A stretch of DNA of 64,000 nt from Galbibacter orientalis DSM 19592 (GTDB lineage Bacteria; Bacteroidota; Bacteroidia; Flavobacteriales; Flavobacteriaceae), in the NCBI RefSeq assembly GCF_000260115.1, contig NZ_JH651379.1, positions 3,436,240-3,500,239 of the forward strand, in the 5' to 3' direction. Below, one piece after another: positions 9,458 to 19,260 of the stretch. The translations under genes were made by a program, and so were the position numbers. The notes beneath the pieces were generated by a model. It saw nothing but the letters and a program-made list of their open reading frames with translations, ran no database searches and was not told the DNA's origin. The stretch's first letter is position 1. Each line of letters starts with the position of its first letter.

Positions 9458-11434
9458 ATGAACAAACCCTTAAACGTAGCTCAAAAACTTATAAAATCAC
9501 ATTTGCTTCAAGGGGAAATGACTCCTGGAAGCGAAATTGGAATTAAAATTGACCAAGCGTTACTTCAAGATGCAACAGGTACTTTGGTGCAATTGGAATT
9601 AGAGGCAATGGGTTTAGATACTGCAAAAACCGAAGTTGCTGTCCAATATGTGGATCATAATTTATTGCAAACAGATTTTAAAAATGCAGACGATCATCTT
9701 TTCCTACATTCTGCCGCACAAAAATTTGGACTTTGGTATAGCCGACCTGGAAATGGAGTGAGCCATCCCGTCCATATGGAGCGATTTGGAAAGCCAGGAA
9801 AAACATTGGTAGGATCAGATAGTCATACGCCTGCAGCTGGATCTTTAGGGATGCTAGCAATAGGAACAGGAGGACTGGATGTTGCAGCTGCAATTGCAGG
9901 GCAACCATATTTTGTAAAAATGCCACAAGTTATGGGAGTTAAATTAACAGGAAAACTTCCAGACTGGGTAAGTGCCAAAGATGTTATTTTGGAAATGTTA
10001 AGACGTTATGATGTAAAGGGTGGTGTAGGAAAGATTATTGAATATTATGGTGACGGATTAAAACATTTAAGCGCAATGGACAGGCATGTTATTGCTAATA
10101 TGGGAGCAGAATTGGGCGCTACTACAACTGTATTCCCTAGTGATGAAGAAACCAAGCGCTTTTTAAAATCGCAACAAAGAGAAGATGATTGGGTGGAATT
10201 AATAGCCGATGAAGGGTGTGAATATGATCTAGAGGATGAAATTATTTTAGATGAATTGATTCCGCTTATAGCTTTGCCTACCAGTCCTGGTAATGTAGTT
10301 CCGGTTAGAGAAGTAGAAGGAAAAAGTATAAGTCAGGTTGTAATTGGTTCTTCTGCAAATCCTGGATTACGCGATTTTTGGATGGCAGGGGCTATTGTAA
10401 AAGATAAATCGATAAGTCCAGATGTTTCCTTTGATATTAATCCTACTTCCAGACAAATTATCCAGAATATGATTGATAATCGTGCTTTTGCTAATTTAAT
10501 AAAGGCAGGAGGAAGATTCCATCAATCGGGGTGCATGGGATGTATAGGAATGGGACAAGCGCCAGCTAGTGGAACTATTAGTTTGCGTACAATGCCGAGA
10601 AACTTCCCTGATCGTTCTGGAACCAAAGACGACCAAGTGCATCTTTGTAGTCCAGAAACCGCAGCAGCTTCAGCATTAACAGGTAAAATTACCGATCCAA
10701 GGGATATGGAAAAGCTTTTTAATATGAAGTATCCTGAATTTGAAGCTCCAGAAATAGATATTATTAATACAGATATGTTGGTTGCTCCTCCAGAAAACGG
10801 ACAAGAATTGGCTTTAAAGAAAGGACCTAATATAAAAGCATTGCCTCATATAGAACCTTTAAATGATACTTATGAGATTCCTGTGGTTTTAAAAATGGGA
10901 GACAATATTTCTACAGACGAAATTTTAAAAGCAGGAGCAGAAGTGCTCCCTTTTAGAAGTAATATTCCCGAAATTAGTAAATATTCTTATACGGTTATAG
11001 ATGAGACTTTTTATGACAGAGCCATGGAGGTCAAAAATCAATATGGAGGTCATATTGTTGTAGCAGGCGATAATTATGCGCAGGGGAGTAGTAGGGAACA
11101 TGCTGCTATTGCACCTAAATATTTAGGGCAAATAGCTGTTGTAGCCAAAAGTTATGCCCGTATTGCATGGCAGAACTTGGTTAATTTTGGAATTCTTCCT
11201 CTTGAATTTGTAGCTACTTCAGATTATGACAAAATCCATCAAGGAGCAATGGTTTCTTTTAAAAATCTGTTAGAAGACGTAAAAAATAATAATCCAATTC
11301 GGTTGGTTGTTTCTTATGAAAATAAGGTAGAAGAAATTCTTACTAAACATTCTATGAGCGAGCGTCAAATTAATCTTATTTTAAAAGGAGGAATAATCAA
11401 CGATTTTAAACAAAAACTAGCATCAAAAAAATAA
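9458..11434 (+). CDS. Aconitate hydratase
   Basis: VGSDSHTPAAGSLGMLAIGTGGLDVA, GGRFHQSGCMGCIGMGQAP, DNYAQGSSREHAAIAPKYLG. Confidence 0.95.
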   Translation: MNKPLNVAQKLIKSHLLQGEMTPGSEIGIKIDQALLQDATGTLVQLELEAMGLDTAKTEVAVQYVDHNLLQTDFKNADDHLFLHSAAQKFGLWYSRPGNGVSHPVHMERFGKPGKTLVGSDSHTPAAGSLGMLAIGTGGLDVAAAIAGQPYFVKMPQVMGVKLTGKLPDWVSAKDVILEMLRRYDVKGGVGKIIEYYGDGLKHLSAMDRHVIANMGAELGATTTVFPSDEETKRFLKSQQREDDWVELIADEGCEYDLEDEIILDELIPLIALPTSPGNVVPVREVEGKSISQVVIGSSANPGLRDFWMAGAIVKDKSISPDVSFDINPTSRQIIQNMIDNRAFANLIKAGGRFHQSGCMGCIGMGQAPASGTISLRTMPRNFPDRSGTKDDQVHLCSPETAAASALTGKITDPRDMEKLFNMKYPEFEAPEIDIINTDMLVAPPENGQELALKKGPNIKALPHIEPLNDTYEIPVVLKMGDNISTDEILKAGAEVLPFRSNIPEISKYSYTVIDETFYDRAMEVKNQYGGHIVVAGDNYAQGSSREHAAIAPKYLGQIAVVAKSYARIAWQNLVNFGILPLEFVATSDYDKIHQGAMVSFKNLLEDVKNNNPIRLVVSYENKVEEILTKHSMSERQINLILKGGIINDFKQKLASKK

Positions 11435-11440
11435 AAAATT

Positions 11441-12043
11441 ATGACAGCATTAGAACAATTACATTTAGATAAAATAGCAAAAACTAACCATGAGATTTAT
11501 GCACTTTTAAAAATGCGTTGGAGTCCAAGAGTTTTTAAAGAAGATAAACTTCAAGAGAATGAAATAAAACAGCTTTTTGAAGCTGCTAGGTGGGCACCAA
11601 GCTCTTTTAATAGGCAGCCATGGAGATTTATGTATGCTGAAAAAGGAAGCGACACCTATGATAAAATTTTAGACTGTTTAAGCGATTTTAATAAGAGTTG
11701 GGTTACCAATGCTCCTTTATTGATGATTACCGCGTACAAAGAAAATACAGAAGAGGGTGATGTAAATTTCCATGCTTTACACGATTTGGGCTTAGCCGTT
11801 GGAAATATGAGTGTGCAAGCTCAATATATGAAAATAGGAATGCATCAAATGGCTGGAATCGATTGGGAAAAAGCCCAAAAAGTATTTAAAATTCCAAAGG
11901 GATTTCATGTAGCTACTGCTATTGCTTTAGGATATTATGGAGGCGATTTTGAGAAATTAAATAGTGAACTTCTAGAAATGGAAAAAAGTGAAAGAGACCG
12001 GATTCCTCAGGAGGATTTTGCTTTTAAAGATTCTTGGAAGTAA
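11441..12043 (+). CDS. Nitroreductase family protein
   Basis: RWSPRVFKEDKLQENEIKQLFEAARWAPSSFNRQPWRF FMN-binding signature. Confidence 0.92.
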   Translation: MTALEQLHLDKIAKTNHEIYALLKMRWSPRVFKEDKLQENEIKQLFEAARWAPSSFNRQPWRFMYAEKGSDTYDKILDCLSDFNKSWVTNAPLLMITAYKENTEEGDVNFHALHDLGLAVGNMSVQAQYMKIGMHQMAGIDWEKAQKVFKIPKGFHVATAIALGYYGGDFEKLNSELLEMEKSERDRIPQEDFAFKDSWK

Positions 12044-12051
12044 TTATTACC

Positions 12052-12095
12052 AAAAAGCAGTTATTTTGAGTAGAATCTATATAACTGCTTTTTTA
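12052..12095 (+). terminator. Rho-independent terminator
   Basis: AAAAGCAGTTAT...ATAACTGCTTTTTTA, 12-bp stem, T-tract. Confidence 0.75.
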
Positions 12096-12156
12096 TTTCT
12101 TAAGGAATATTTTAAAATATCACCATTGTTAAACTTCAAGTCTATAAATTAAATTT

Positions 12157-12567
12157 TTATGGTATTTTAACGTCAGAAGAATCTGGTTTTATAAGCTTTA
12201 AGATATCTGAAAATGTATGCGCCATTACCGCTTTGTCTCCACGTATTGCAATTGGATATACTAGTGTTTCTGGATTTTTATTTAAAACTTTTAGAGCATC
12301 TGTATTGTCCAATTCAATTCCTTCCCCATAAAGATTTGTAAATGCAGGATGGTCTTTTGCAATCAATTCTGGAACAGTTTTACCTATTCTCTCAGCTATT
12401 TCTACCCATTCGGTATCTGCAATTTTAGTTTTTGTTAAATCGATTGCCAAAATTTTAGCCTCAGAAGATAGGGCATAAGCTTGGCATTCTCGTCCTAATT
12501 TAGTGCTAGGATCAAAAATAAAAGTTATTTGTCGGTCGTTTGTTGATATAATGCTCATTTTTTCCAC
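12157..12567 (-). CDS. Arsenate reductase (ArsC)-like, thioredoxin-fold protein without the canonical N-terminal CX2-3S motif
   Basis: EIAERIGKTVPELIAKDHPAF...ALKVLNKNPETLVYPIAIRGDKAVM resembles ArsC/Spx C-terminal half. Confidence 0.6.
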   Translation of the reverse strand: MEKMSIISTNDRQITFIFDPSTKLGRECQAYALSSEAKILAIDLTKTKIADTEWVEIAERIGKTVPELIAKDHPAFTNLYGEGIELDNTDALKVLNKNPETLVYPIAIRGDKAVMAHTFSDILKLIKPDSSDVKIP

Positions 12568-12683
12568 GTATAAATGTTTTTTTAATACCTCATAGAGGAT
12601 TTAATTTTCTAATGCCTGCCTTGAGGTAGAATTTAATTAATATTTATATACTTAGCGTAGAATTTTTTAGGGGATTTGCCTTA

Positions 12684-12986
12684 TTACTTAGCTTTCATTT
12701 TTTCTTTTTTCTTTCTCAATTGTTTATCTAGATCGTCTCCAGCTTCTGCAATAGACATTTCAAATTTTTCATGAGAAGCCTCAGCAAATAATCTCGGGCC
12801 AGGAACGCTTAATCTGATATTACAGATTTTTCCAGTTTCTTTAGAAGAAGTATTTTCAGTTTTAAAAAAAACATCAGCTCTTACAATAAAATCGTATTTA
12901 TCTGCTAATTTATTAAGTTTTTTAGTAGCTAGTTCTTCCAAACGATTGCTAGCAGCAACACTGTCGTACTCAAAATTTATTTGCAT
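12684..12986 (-). CDS. Ribosome hibernation promoting factor / RaiA family
   Basis: MQINFEYDSVAASNRLEELATKKLNKLADKYDFIVRADVFFKTE...SVPGPRLFAEASHEKFEMSIAEAGDDLDKQLRKKKEK. Confidence 0.9.
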   Translation of the reverse strand: MQINFEYDSVAASNRLEELATKKLNKLADKYDFIVRADVFFKTENTSSKETGKICNIRLSVPGPRLFAEASHEKFEMSIAEAGDDLDKQLRKKKEKMKAK

Positions 12987-13140
12987 AGTTATAGTTAATT
13001 AGTGTTATCAATTAAGTACTTCTTTTTCTTTATTGAAGTAACTCTCTTAAAAATACTAAAATTAACAATGCTGATGAAGTAAACCTTAGGTTTTAATATG
13101 AATTTATGAAATACTCTTTTATGATTTGAAGATTTGAAAA

Positions 13141-13690
13141 TGTGGGAATGAAAAGAAGTCGGAAGTCGGGAGGCTTTATGCTTTAAGCTATATGCTAACT
13201 CAAAGATGCAAAGGTTCAAAGAAGCAAAGTTGTGATTGTGTAAATTATTGAATTCTTTAATCTTCTGCCTATTGTCTATTGCCTACTGACTTCCGTCTAT
13301 ATTCTCTTCTCTTTATTCTTGCTCCCCTTTTTTCTCCTTACTTCGGACTCCCGACTTATTCAATCTTTCAATCTCTGTCTCTTCCTGACTCTTGATTGAA
13401 AATGTACGCCTATTGAACATTGAACACTGCATTCTGTATTCAGTCTTCCGTCTTCTGCTTCCGTCTATATTCTCTTCTCTTTATTCTTGTTCCCCTTTTT
13501 TCTCCTTACTTCGGACTTCCGACTTCCGACTTCTTCAATCTCTGTCTCTTCCTGACTCTTGATTCCTGACTCTTGATTGAAAATGTACGCCTACTGAACA
13601 TTGAACACTGCATTCTGTCTTCCGACTTATCTTTGTTCTTATTTCATCTTAATACTTTATGCTAAGTACTTAATAATTAATACTTAACAC
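13141..13690. repeat. Composite 'word-salad' intergenic repeat region (locus 1)
   Basis: GTCTATATTCTCTTCTCTTTATTCTTGYTCCCCTTTTTTCTCCTTACTTCGGACT..., GACTCTTGATTGAAAATGTACGCCTAYTGAACATTGAACACTGCATTCTGT each occur twice (about 13294/13463 and 13387/13568). Confidence 0.85.
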
Positions 13691-13698
13691 AAAAAAAT

Positions 13699-13998
13699 CT
13701 AAATATGCTCTGTAAGTTTTTTAACTAAATCATTTTTTGAAATCATCCCTGATTGTCGCCAAACAGAAGCTCCGTTTTTAAAAATCATAAATGTAGGAAC
13801 ACCACGTACTTGAAATCTACCAGCTAACTCTTGATTCTTATCTACATTTATTTTAATGATATTGATGTTATTACCCATTGCTTTTTTAACATCATCCAAT
13901 ACTGGCATCATTGTTTGGCATGGACCACACCAGTCTGCATAAAAATCTATTAATACAGGTTTATTTACTTCTATAATATCTTTAAAACTACTTTTCAT
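13699..13998 (-). CDS. Thioredoxin
   Basis: PVLIDFYADWCGPCQTMMPVLDDVKK, VRGVPTFMIFKNG; WCGPC active site. Confidence 0.96.
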   Translation of the reverse strand: MKSSFKDIIEVNKPVLIDFYADWCGPCQTMMPVLDDVKKAMGNNINIIKINVDKNQELAGRFQVRGVPTFMIFKNGASVWRQSGMISKNDLVKKLTEHI

Positions 13999-14156
13999 GT
14001 ACTTTACTTATTTTTTACGATTTCTAGTATTGGTAAAAAAGCTCTAAACCAATTGAGAATTAGTCCTCTTTAAAGGATTTAAATTGGTTGTGAACTTTTT
14101 AAATACTTAAAAATTTCTATAAATACGTATAAAACGTTTCTTTAGATGAGAGAAAA

Positions 14157-14471
14157 TTAACTTTCTTGTACTTTATTAGGGTGTAAGTACTTTCTTTCCA
14201 TCCAAAATGTACCAAATGGAATAATAGAACAAAGCAAAACAATAAATAGGGTAGAGAAGGACCATTTTAATCTTCTATAAAAAACAAAAGCCATTACCAC
14301 ATAAGCAATGAACAGGATTCCATGGATCATACCGATAATTTTATTTGGCCCATGAAAATCCATTAAATATTTTAAAGGCATGGTAACTCCAAAAAGTAAT
14401 AAATAGGAAATTCCTTCTAATATACTGACAAGTCTAAAATTCTTAATATTCATTGATACAATTTTATACAA
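14157..14471 (-). CDS. DUF3817 family membrane protein
   Basis: FRLVSILEGISYLLLFGVTMPLKYLMDFHGPNKIIGMIHGILFIAYV is the DUF3817 pattern. Confidence 0.88.
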   Translation of the reverse strand: MYKIVSMNIKNFRLVSILEGISYLLLFGVTMPLKYLMDFHGPNKIIGMIHGILFIAYVVMAFVFYRRLKWSFSTLFIVLLCSIIPFGTFWMERKYLHPNKVQES

Positions 14472-14503
14472 AAATAAAGCACCATTTTGAGATATGGTGC
14501 TTT
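14465..14503 (-). terminator. Stem-loop terminator for the downstream-coordinate dipeptidase gene
   Basis: On minus strand AAAGCACCAT-ATCTCAAA-ATGGTGCTTT then ATTTTTGT. Confidence 0.6.
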
Positions 14504-14533
14504 AAAGATGTTAAAGGTATGTTTAAACCTTCA

Positions 14534-15856
14534 TTATTCTTCTTGTTGTATTTTTTGAGCTACTGCTTGTACTTCATCTAAAACACGTAGTAAATTACCA
14601 CTCCACAGCTTTTCTATTTCTGTTTTAGTATAACCTCTTCTTACTAATTCTTTGGTAACATTTAAGGTTTCAGAAGCATCATTCCAACCATAAATACCTC
14701 CGCCACCATCAAAATCTGAACTAATTCCAACATGGTCAATTCCCACTTTCTCAATTAAATAATCAATATGATCTACAAAATCAGCAACGTTTACTGGGTC
14801 TGCAACTTTCTTAAGAGAATCTAATTTTGGAGCAGCATTATTTCTTAAAGCGATATACTTCTGGTAATATGCCTCTCTTTTTTCCTTAGAAAATGTCATT
14901 ACACTATCTCTTTCCAGTAATTCAAAGCCTTGTTTTTGAGCTTCTGCTTCAAGTACTTTCTTGGATTCATTTTTAAAAATACTATCCTTAGTAACACTTA
15001 CATAAGGACTAAAAGCAACAGTTTGTACAACGCCACCATTTCCTTTAAGCCATTGTAACTGCTCATCATCTAAATTTCTACTATGGTTACTCAACGCGCG
15101 GGCAGAGGAGTGGGAAGCAATAATTGGAGCTTTAGTAAGCTCAATCATTTGTCTCATAGCTTCTTTGGATGGATGAGAAACATCTATCATCATTCCATAT
15201 TTATTCATTTTTGCAATAACTTGCTTTCCTAATTCGCTTAAACCATTATTTAACCAAACACTGTCTTTTTCCCCTGTATTAGAATCGGCTAACTGACTAT
15301 GGCCTTGGTGCGCAAGTGACATATACCGACCTCCGAGGTCATAAAATTTCTTTACATTATTAAGATCTGTTCCAATAGAATATCCATTTTCAATACCTAT
15401 CATAGCTACTTTCTTACCCTTTGCATGGATACGTCTTACATCATCTGAGGTTAAAGCCAATTCAATTTCATCGGGCGCTATTTCTTCACATAGTTTATGA
15501 ATTGCATTAAATTTTGCCATTGCATTTTCATAGGCTGCTTTGTAACCGCTTTCGGTTAAGGAATCCTGACCTGTATACACAATAAACCAAGCTACATCCA
15601 AGCCGCCTGCTTCCATTTTAGGTAAGGTAATTTGTGTTTCTAATTCTTGAGTGTAATTAATAGAGTCGGTAAAATTATTCACATTAAAATCGCAATGCGT
15701 ATCTAACGTAATAATTTCCTTTTGTATTTTAAGGGCTTTAGCATTGATTTCGTCTTCTGTAAGTGCCGCAGTAGCTGGTTCTTCTTTTTGAGTCTGTTTA
15801 CACGAAAAAGAGAGTACAGTAGTTAAGATTAGGAGGGATAAGTTTAGTTTTTTCAT
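14534..15856 (-). CDS. Membrane dipeptidase (M19) lipoprotein
   Basis: ITLDTHCDFNV, MIDVSHPSKEAM, IIASHSSARALSNHSRNLDDEQL, DHVGISSDFDGGG; lipobox SFSCKQ. Confidence 0.93.
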   Translation of the reverse strand: MKKLNLSLLILTTVLSFSCKQTQKEEPATAALTEDEINAKALKIQKEIITLDTHCDFNVNNFTDSINYTQELETQITLPKMEAGGLDVAWFIVYTGQDSLTESGYKAAYENAMAKFNAIHKLCEEIAPDEIELALTSDDVRRIHAKGKKVAMIGIENGYSIGTDLNNVKKFYDLGGRYMSLAHQGHSQLADSNTGEKDSVWLNNGLSELGKQVIAKMNKYGMMIDVSHPSKEAMRQMIELTKAPIIASHSSARALSNHSRNLDDEQLQWLKGNGGVVQTVAFSPYVSVTKDSIFKNESKKVLEAEAQKQGFELLERDSVMTFSKEKREAYYQKYIALRNNAAPKLDSLKKVADPVNVADFVDHIDYLIEKVGIDHVGISSDFDGGGGIYGWNDASETLNVTKELVRRGYTKTEIEKLWSGNLLRVLDEVQAVAQKIQQEE

Positions 15857-16095
15857 CTGTTAATATTTATTGTTTTAAAAGTTCAGGTAGAATGCTCTGG
15901 ATTATCATATAGGTTGATTCGATAAAATCCTTAAAGGGCATTTCATAAATAATATTGATTTGTAGGTTGTAAAATAAAACTATAAATCGAAGCATCCAAA
16001 TCCCTGTAAATAAAGCTATATACTTATTGGAATTATATAATAATACCTATCGGTTTTTTTGAATTTCTAATTTTTTAAAGAGTGAAATTGAAGAA

Positions 16096-17916
16096 TTAAG
16101 ATTCAGGAATCATATTTCCGAGGAGGAAGGAAGCCGTTATCCATAAAATAATAGACAACATGCCACCTATAATTAAAAAATGCTTGAATTTATAGATTCC
16201 AAGACCATATACAAGCGTATTAGTTTGATAGCCTAAGGGCGTAAAAAAACTAAAATTAGCCGAAAATAAAACAGCTAAAATAAAAGGTTTAAGAGGTAGA
16301 TTACTTGCCGATGCTAAGGAAATGGCAATTGGAGTCATAATAATAGCAGTAGCATTGTTGGAGATAATTCCGCTTAAAAGCATAGTAAACAGAAAAATAA
16401 GTCCGATAATAATTGTAGGCTGCTTGCCAGAGATTAATTCTAAGAGGTGAGAGGACACCCAAACATCGGCACCGCTATTATTCATAGCTATTCCCAAAGG
16501 AATCATACCCGCTAATAGAAATATTATTTCCCAGTTAATGTTTTGGTATACCTTACTTAATTCGATGCAATTAAACATTAATAAAAGGAAACATCCTGTA
16601 AGAGAACTCGCAAGAATACTAAGAACTCCCGATGCTGCCAAGCCAATAACTGCTATGAGGATGCAAAAGGTAAGCATCTTTTTATATTTAGAAACCGAAG
16701 CATAAGAGGTGTGTTCTTGCAAAACCGCCATATTTTCTACGGTAGACAAATCTGTTAACCGGTCTTTTGGCATTTCTACCAGCAATCTATCTCCTACTTT
16801 GAGCTTTATTTTTTCGACATTTATATTAAGTAACTTATCTGTTACGTTTTGGATATTTTTTCTTCGTTTTATAGCTAATGGTAAACCTCCGTGAATCATT
16901 TTTCCTTTTAATTCAGTAATAGACCGCTTTAAAAATGGAGCTCCAGGAAGCATTAATAATTCAACAATAGCATTTCTTTGTGAATCAAATTCGTTGGATT
17001 CGTCTTCATTATCATCAATTCCAGAAACCGCATAATTATTTATCAGAATTCCTTCGGTTTCTTTAATCTTAACCAAGCTATCCATATTACAAGAGAGGAG
17101 GAGCTTATCTCCTTTTTGTAGGGTAATATATTTTCCAGGCGATTTATTTGAAATTCCATTTCTAGTGAGTTTTAACAACGTAATTCCAAGATCGTTATAT
17201 AGAAAAGTATCCATTATTTTTTTATCGATCAATTCTGAAGAAGGTTCAAACTCAATACTCGTTAAATATTGATCCAATTCATACTCCTGATTTAAATTAT
17301 TGGAAGTGTCCCAAGGGAGTAAAAAAGAAGTAAGGGTAATAAAAACAATCCCAATTGCAAGAAAAATAAGGCCATACATTGAAAACTCAAAGAAAGTAAA
17401 CCGCTCAGCACCAAATTTTGTAGCCACAGAATTCACAATTAAATTGGTAGAAGTACCCATTAACGTACAACTACCACCTAAAATTCCTGCAAAAGAAATA
17501 GGAAGTAATAATTTAGAACGTGGAATATTATATTTAACAGAAAGTTCGGTTAGGATCTTAATAAACACAATAACAACGGCTGTAGTACTTATAAAAGCAG
17601 AAATACTCCCAGAAATAAACATAAAAACAGGAATCATTAAAAGGATGGGGAGTGTTTTTAACTTTTTCAATCCATTTGCAAGCAGATTAATAATTCCATT
17701 TTGCTCTAACGCAATGGCAATAATCATTAAACAGAGTACCGTTATAGTAGCACTATTAGAAAAGCCACTAATAGCTTCTTCAGGAGAAACTACCCCAAAG
17801 AGTAGCAGACTCACAATAATAAAAAACGCAATTTTATCTACAGGAAATATTTCAAAAGCAAAAAACAATACTACTAAAAATAGCACTGCAAATACATATA
17901 TAATTTCTATAGACAT
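16096..17916 (-). CDS. SLC13/DASS family permease with RCK_C (TrkA-C) domains
   Basis: Multiple TM helices, GILGGSCTLMGTSTNLIVNSVA, SNNATAIIMTPIAISLA; central hydrophilic RCK_C-like segments. Confidence 0.9.
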   Translation of the reverse strand: MSIEIIYVFAVLFLVVLFFAFEIFPVDKIAFFIIVSLLLFGVVSPEEAISGFSNSATITVLCLMIIAIALEQNGIINLLANGLKKLKTLPILLMIPVFMFISGSISAFISTTAVVIVFIKILTELSVKYNIPRSKLLLPISFAGILGGSCTLMGTSTNLIVNSVATKFGAERFTFFEFSMYGLIFLAIGIVFITLTSFLLPWDTSNNLNQEYELDQYLTSIEFEPSSELIDKKIMDTFLYNDLGITLLKLTRNGISNKSPGKYITLQKGDKLLLSCNMDSLVKIKETEGILINNYAVSGIDDNEDESNEFDSQRNAIVELLMLPGAPFLKRSITELKGKMIHGGLPLAIKRRKNIQNVTDKLLNINVEKIKLKVGDRLLVEMPKDRLTDLSTVENMAVLQEHTSYASVSKYKKMLTFCILIAVIGLAASGVLSILASSLTGCFLLLMFNCIELSKVYQNINWEIIFLLAGMIPLGIAMNNSGADVWVSSHLLELISGKQPTIIIGLIFLFTMLLSGIISNNATAIIMTPIAISLASASNLPLKPFILAVLFSANFSFFTPLGYQTNTLVYGLGIYKFKHFLIIGGMLSIILWITASFLLGNMIPES

Positions 17917-18074
17917 TTGGTAGATTTTACATTGGTTACTTAAAGATATTTGATTTTATGATTAGTTGTATGTCACGTTTTTATAAATTTAACAATCTTT
18001 AGCTTAATTTAAACGTAAACCAATTACTACTAATATAATAGCTTGATTGTAAACAAAGAAGTAGATAAGCAATC

Positions 18075-18232
18075 CAGTCATTTCGACTGAAAGGAGAAAT
18101 CACATCAAGGAAACATATTAAATAACAATACTTTATAATTTATCCTGAGTTTACTAAAAGTTTATTGTAAAGAAAATTATTTTAATAGTTTGCTTTCTGT
18201 AATGAGATGTCTCCCGTTGGTCGACATGACTG
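18075..18232. repeat. Dispersed inverted-repeat-bounded element, copy 1
   Basis: Begins CAGTCATTTCGACTGAAAGGAGAAATCACAT, ends ATGAGATGTCTCCCGTTGGTCGACATGACTG; ends are imperfect inverted repeats (about 24/31). Confidence 0.85.
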
Positions 18233-18308
18233 TAATACTCCGATATTTAGTACTGTTCTAAGTTTTATGGGCTTAACAAAAAGAGATATAAATGGAGTGC
18301 ATTAAATC

Positions 18309-18467
18309 CAGTCATTTCGACTGAGAAGGAGAAATCACATTACTATAATGCTTTAAATACTAATGCTTTATACTTTATCCTGAGTTTACTAAAAGTTTAT
18401 TGTAAAGAAAATTATTTTAATAGTTTACTTTCTGTAATGAGATGTCTCCCGTTGGTCGACATGACTG
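18309..18467. repeat. Dispersed inverted-repeat-bounded element, copy 2
   Basis: Same ends and shared interior TTTATCCTGAGTTTACTAAAAGTTTATTGTAAAGAAAATTATTTTAATAGTTT as copy 1, direct orientation, 234 bp apart. Confidence 0.85.
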
Positions 18468-18516
18468 TTTAAATTTGTTACTTAGAACCAAAAGAAAGGA
18501 ATTAGAGTAGTGGTTG

Positions 18517-18549
<33 letters not shown>

Positions 18550-18762
18550 TGCAAGTTGAAGTTATTTTATTAACGTACAACTGTTGTTGAGTGACGGTTT
18601 TCTAAAAAGAAGAAACCGTTGCGCTTGTTGCCCATATTTTGAAACATGGAATCACACAATTTAAAAACTGGAAGGATTTTAGCCATGGAATTTATTATTT
18701 ATTTCATTTAGAGTTATTTATAATAATAAAATTGTAAAAATAATGTGAAAAAGTCGTGAAAT

Positions 18763-19248
18763 TTAGATTAAATAATAACCTTTATATTTTCTCAGTTTAT
18801 TGAAAATATTTAATTTTTTCTCCAAGTTATTTATTCTTTTCAATATTCTTAAACTCCCATCGGATGTATTTGGTAATTTCCAATAATCTAGTTCAAACCA
18901 TTTCATACATACTTTATACGCCTTTTCAAATTCCTTTTGCTTGATATATATAATTGCCAAACGCTCATAAGTCCATGGTGTGTATATTTCAGAATAAATT
19001 GCTTCTTGTAGTACATCAATCTCCGTTTCTAACTCATTGACTTTTTGAAGTTCTTTAGCTTTATAATTAATATCGGCAGGGTTACTCTTCGAATAGTCAA
19101 ACAGATTCATTTTATCATATATATCTTTGAAAATCACTTGTGCAACCTTTACATATTTTACATAATTATTTTTGCAATGAGTCAAATATAATTCGAGATC
19201 ATTTTCTAACTCATAAATCATTTGTTTTCCAATCTCTTCTGAATTCAT
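18763..19248 (-). CDS. Hypothetical protein with TPR-like C-terminal half
   Basis: ORF of 161 aa; IYTPWTYERLAIIYIKQKEFEKAYKVCMKWFELDYW resembles a TPR pair. Confidence 0.6.
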   Translation of the reverse strand: MNSEEIGKQMIYELENDLELYLTHCKNNYVKYVKVAQVIFKDIYDKMNLFDYSKSNPADINYKAKELQKVNELETEIDVLQEAIYSEIYTPWTYERLAIIYIKQKEFEKAYKVCMKWFELDYWKLPNTSDGSLRILKRINNLEKKLNIFNKLRKYKGYYLI

Positions 19249-19260
19249 TTTGACAACAAT

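Noticed and set aside
17300-17923. 207-aa plus-strand ORF
   Set aside because: Fully antisense to the convincing SLC13 permease; low-complexity translation of the opposite strand with no family resemblance.
18594-18620. Hairpin ACGGTTTTCT..AGAAGAAACCGT as terminator
   Set aside because: Imperfect stem with no T-tract and no gene ending nearby; too weak to list.
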